NCBI GenBank assembly: GCA_025356695.1
Contig: JANXSE010000224.1
Coordinates: 1 to 34,650 of the forward strand
Length of the DNA stretch: 34,650 nt
Direction of reading: 5' to 3'
Source: Betaproteobacteria bacterium
GTDB taxonomy: Bacteria > Pseudomonadota > Gammaproteobacteria > Burkholderiales > SG8-41
The position numbers and the translations under genes are program-made. The notes beneath the pieces are model-generated. The model searched no databases and was not told the DNA's origin. It was given only the letters and a program-made list of their open reading frames with translations. Position 1 is the stretch's first letter. Every line of letters begins with the position of its first letter. Below are positions 32,537-34,650 of this stretch, piece after piece.

Positions 32537-33496
32537 TTAATCCGCGCGGATGCCCGCGTCCTTGATCAGCTTGCCCCACTTCGTCATTTCCGACTTGACG
32601 ATAGCGGCAAACCGCTCCGGGGTCGTGCCCACCGACTCCACGCCGGCACTCAAAAACTTTTCCTTTACCTCCGGCTTCTGCATGCAGCGCTGGATTTCCG
32701 TGCTCAAGCGGTTGACGATGGCCGCCGGCGTGCCGGCCGGCACGAACTCGCCGAACATCGCCACGTATTCGTAACCGGGCACGCCGGACGCGGACATCGT
32801 CGGCAGTTGCGGAAACAGCGGTGAGGCCTGCGCCGTGGTGACGGCGAGCCCGCGCAGCTTGCCCGAGTTCACATGCGGCATCGCCACCGCCGCCGGCGCG
32901 AACATCATGTGCGCCTGATTGCTCAACATGCCGATCACCGCCGGCCCGCCGCCCTTGTAAGGAATCGGCACGATCTTCAGACCGGCCATCACATTGAACA
33001 GCTCGGCGGAAAAATGCGTCGGCCCCGCCGGCGCCGCGCGCGCGTAATTCAGTTCGCCCGGCTTCGCCTTCGCCAGCGCAATCAGGTCCTGCACATTTTT
33101 CACCGGCAGCGTCGGCTGCACCAGCAGCACGTTCGGCGACTGGTCGATCATCGACACCGCAATGAAATCGCGCTGCACGTTCCAGCCGAGATCGGCCTGC
33201 ACGAAGGGCAACAGCCACAACGCGCTGCCGTTGTGCACCAGCGTGTAACCGTCGGGCTGCGCCTTCGCCACCACTTCATTGGGCATCACGCCGCCGCGGT
33301 TCTCGACGACCACCTGCTGGCCGAGCGCGTCGCTGAGCGCCGGTGCGATGGTGCGCGCCGTGATGTCCACGTTGCCGCTCGGTGGCCACGGGACAATGAT
33401 CTTCACGGGCTTGTTCGGGAAGTCCTGCGCGTGCGCGCCAGTCTGCAGCCACGCTCCCGATGCAAGCACCAGGGCGAGCGTAATTTTTCTGATCAT
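32537..33496 (-). CDS. Bug/TctC-family periplasmic solute-binding protein (copy 5)
   Basis: The ATG at 33496 follows a strong GGAGGA site and gives 319 residues with signal MIRKITLALVLASGAWLQTG, cleaved after AHA. A much longer upstream in-frame extension exists but has no protein character. The opening is FPNKPVKIIVPWPPSGNVDI, where PPSGN replaces PPGGx. Other blocks: VVENRGGVMPNEVVAKAQPD (without the usual GAG), LLVQPTLPVKNVQDLIALAK, PIPYKGGGPAVIGMLSNQAH and LPTMSASGVPGYEYVAMFGE. It is a single-gene unit, divergent from the TTC38-like gene across 51 bp and convergent with the HDOD gene. Ligand unknown. Confidence 0.95.
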   Translation of the reverse strand: MIRKITLALVLASGAWLQTGAHAQDFPNKPVKIIVPWPPSGNVDITARTIAPALSDALGQQVVVENRGGVMPNEVVAKAQPDGYTLVHNGSALWLLPFVQADLGWNVQRDFIAVSMIDQSPNVLLVQPTLPVKNVQDLIALAKAKPGELNYARAAPAGPTHFSAELFNVMAGLKIVPIPYKGGGPAVIGMLSNQAHMMFAPAAVAMPHVNSGKLRGLAVTTAQASPLFPQLPTMSASGVPGYEYVAMFGEFVPAGTPAAIVNRLSTEIQRCMQKPEVKEKFLSAGVESVGTTPERFAAIVKSEMTKWGKLIKDAGIRAD

Positions 33497-33547
33497 GAGT
33501 TGTCCTCCTCCACGTGTAATGTACCCTATCGGAATGGAGGGGGCAGC

Positions 33548-34650
33548 ATGCTGAAAGACCGTTATGGGCTCGGGTTGTCGACGGCCTCGCAGTCCGCGCG
33601 CGACGCTTACGTCGAAGGCGTGGACCTGTTCCTGTCGGCCAATTTCGGGTCCGAGGCAGCCTTCGAGCGCGCCATCGCTGCGGACGAGGGATTCGCCCTC
33701 GCGCATGCGGCCCTCGGCCGGACACGCCAGTTGTATTCCAAGGCGGATGCAGCGCGCCAGTCGGTCGCCCGTGCCAGGGCGCTTTCGGCGGGACTGGGCA
33801 GGCAGGAACGCGCCAATGTCGAAATCCTCGCCACGCTTGTGGACGGCAACGGCCCCGCGCCCTTGCCGTTCGCGTTGGAGCACCTCGCGGCGTTTCCCCG
33901 CGACGTGATGGTGCTGGCGCCGTGCGCCGGGGTATTCGGGCTGATCGGGTTCTCGGGCAGGAAGGGACGCGAACTCGAGCAGGTCGCGCAGCTCGATGCG
34001 CTGGCCGGAGTGTACGGCGACGACTGGTGGTTCCTGTCCTCGCACGCGTTTGCGCTGGGCGAAGTCGGGCGGCTGGCCGAGGCGCGTCGCGCCATCGACC
34101 GCGCACAGGAAATCTACCCTCGCAATGCGCACGGCGCGCATGTCTATGCCCATGTGCTGTACGAGTCCGGAGAGGACGCCGCGGGCCTTGCATATCTTGA
34201 GGGGTGGCTGCCGCGTCTGCCGCGCGAGTCGCAACTGCACTGCCACCTCAGCTGGCACGTGGCGCTGTGGAATTTCGATCTCGGCAACATCGAGGCGGCG
34301 TGGCGCGTGTATGCCGCGGACGTGAAGCCCGGCGCTGCATGGGGTCCGGCCATCAATTCCCTGACCGACTCGGCTTCGCTGCTGTGGCGCATGCAACTCG
34401 CCGGCCAGGCGGTAGACGCCGCACACTGGCGCGAGGTCCGGGACTATGCGTTGCGCGAATTTCCGAAGGCAGGCATCACCTTCGTCGACGTACACACCGC
34501 GTTGGCCTGCGCGGCGGCGGGGGACCCGGACCGGCTGCGGGTGCTTGTCGCGCAACTGCGCGAGCGCGAGGCGGCAGGCAAGCTCGCGGCGGGTCCGCTC
34601 GTGCCGGCGCTGGCCGAAGCGTTAGGCGCCTACGTGCGAGGCGACTGGGG
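33548..34650 (+). CDS. TTC38-like tetratricopeptide protein (3' end cut by window)
   Basis: Open from the ATG at 33548, with GGAGGGGG just upstream, to the window end: at least 367 codons with no stop. It begins MLKDRYGLGLSTASQSARDA, then AYVEGVDLFLSANFGSEAAF, resembling the start of tetratricopeptide repeat protein 38 and its bacterial relatives. Repeats of paired helices follow (FERAIAADEGFALAHAALGR; ALGEVGRLAEARRAIDRAQE; HVALWNFDLGNIEAAWRVYA). The family is cytoplasmic, about 450 residues long, of unknown function. It is divergent from the fifth Bug receptor. It was recognised by direct translation and its C-terminal part is missing. Confidence 0.8.
   Translation, partial: MLKDRYGLGLSTASQSARDAYVEGVDLFLSANFGSEAAFERAIAADEGFALAHAALGRTRQLYSKADAARQSVARARALSAGLGRQERANVEILATLVDGNGPAPLPFALEHLAAFPRDVMVLAPCAGVFGLIGFSGRKGRELEQVAQLDALAGVYGDDWWFLSSHAFALGEVGRLAEARRAIDRAQEIYPRNAHGAHVYAHVLYESGEDAAGLAYLEGWLPRLPRESQLHCHLSWHVALWNFDLGNIEAAWRVYAADVKPGAAWGPAINSLTDSASLLWRMQLAGQAVDAAHWREVRDYALREFPKAGITFVDVHTALACAAAGDPDRLRVLVAQLREREAAGKLAAGPLVPALAEALGAYVRGDW

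Noticed and set aside
33497..34555. Upstream 353-codon extension of the fifth Bug receptor
   Set aside because: The signal peptide and strong GGAGGA site define the start at 33496, and the extension is antisense to the TTC38-like gene.

Overview
The window reads as chromosomal DNA of a GC-rich betaproteobacterium, most likely Burkholderiales or a close environmental relative. The grounds are the strong G/C bias at third codon positions, densely packed genes with ATGA-type overlaps, and above all five separate Bug/TctC-type periplasmic solute-binding proteins, a family massively expanded in that group. No rRNA, tRNA, CRISPR, transposase, integrase or phage gene is visible. I count 30 protein-coding genes; the first (GMC oxidoreductase) and the last (TTC38-like protein) run off the window.

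Layout. 1-2370 (minus): GMC-family alcohol dehydrogenase and enoyl-CoA hydratase. 2510-4698 (plus): Bug receptor overlapping a class III CoA-transferase. 4705-7378 (minus): FAD monooxygenase, FmdB-like zinc ribbon and Gfo/Idh/MocA oxidoreductase. 7561-9329 (plus): bicupin and Bug receptor. 9357-11287: a divergent pair, an alanine-rich coiled-coil membrane protein and a secreted SIMPL protein. 11374-12600: MFS transporter. 12608-13233: RHH/ParE-type toxin-antitoxin pair preceded by a nested palindrome. 13280-17045: three redox genes (PCMH-type FAD oxidase, small 2x[4Fe-4S] protein, FixC/geranylgeranyl-reductase-like flavoprotein). 17102-19225: ChaC and an MmgE/PrpD protein. 19265-21859 (minus): two glycine-zipper proteins flanking a CtpA protease. 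22194-26231 (plus): fatty acid desaturase and a P2A calcium/manganese-type ATPase, the latter behind a well-placed FNR/ANR box. 26239-26838 (minus): HAD phosphatase. 26890-31320 (plus): a compact Bug / acyl-CoA dehydrogenase / Bug / DRE-TIM lyase-synthase operon. 31484-32533: HDOD protein. 32537-33496 (minus): fifth Bug receptor. 33548 to end: TTC38-like repeat protein.

How the genes work together. Much of the window looks like small catabolic modules for carboxylic acids. Each pairs an orphan periplasmic receptor with enzymes for CoA activation, dehydrogenation, hydration or C-C cleavage, but without the TctA/TctB membrane subunits. The central block (19-26 kb) looks like envelope maintenance and ion or lipid homeostasis, with a possible low-oxygen input.

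Most unusual items: (i) the 26890-31320 operon, where the acyl-CoA dehydrogenase lacks the usual C-terminal catalytic Glu motif and the DRE-TIM enzyme has lost parts of its signature triad; (ii) the 13280-17045 redox trio, whose Fe-S protein lacks CCG domains and whose flavoprotein has a degenerate dinucleotide-binding loop; (iii) two FNR/ANR-like boxes sharing TTGA-nn-TGCGTCAA. All functional statements are inferred by reading motifs; no database search was run.
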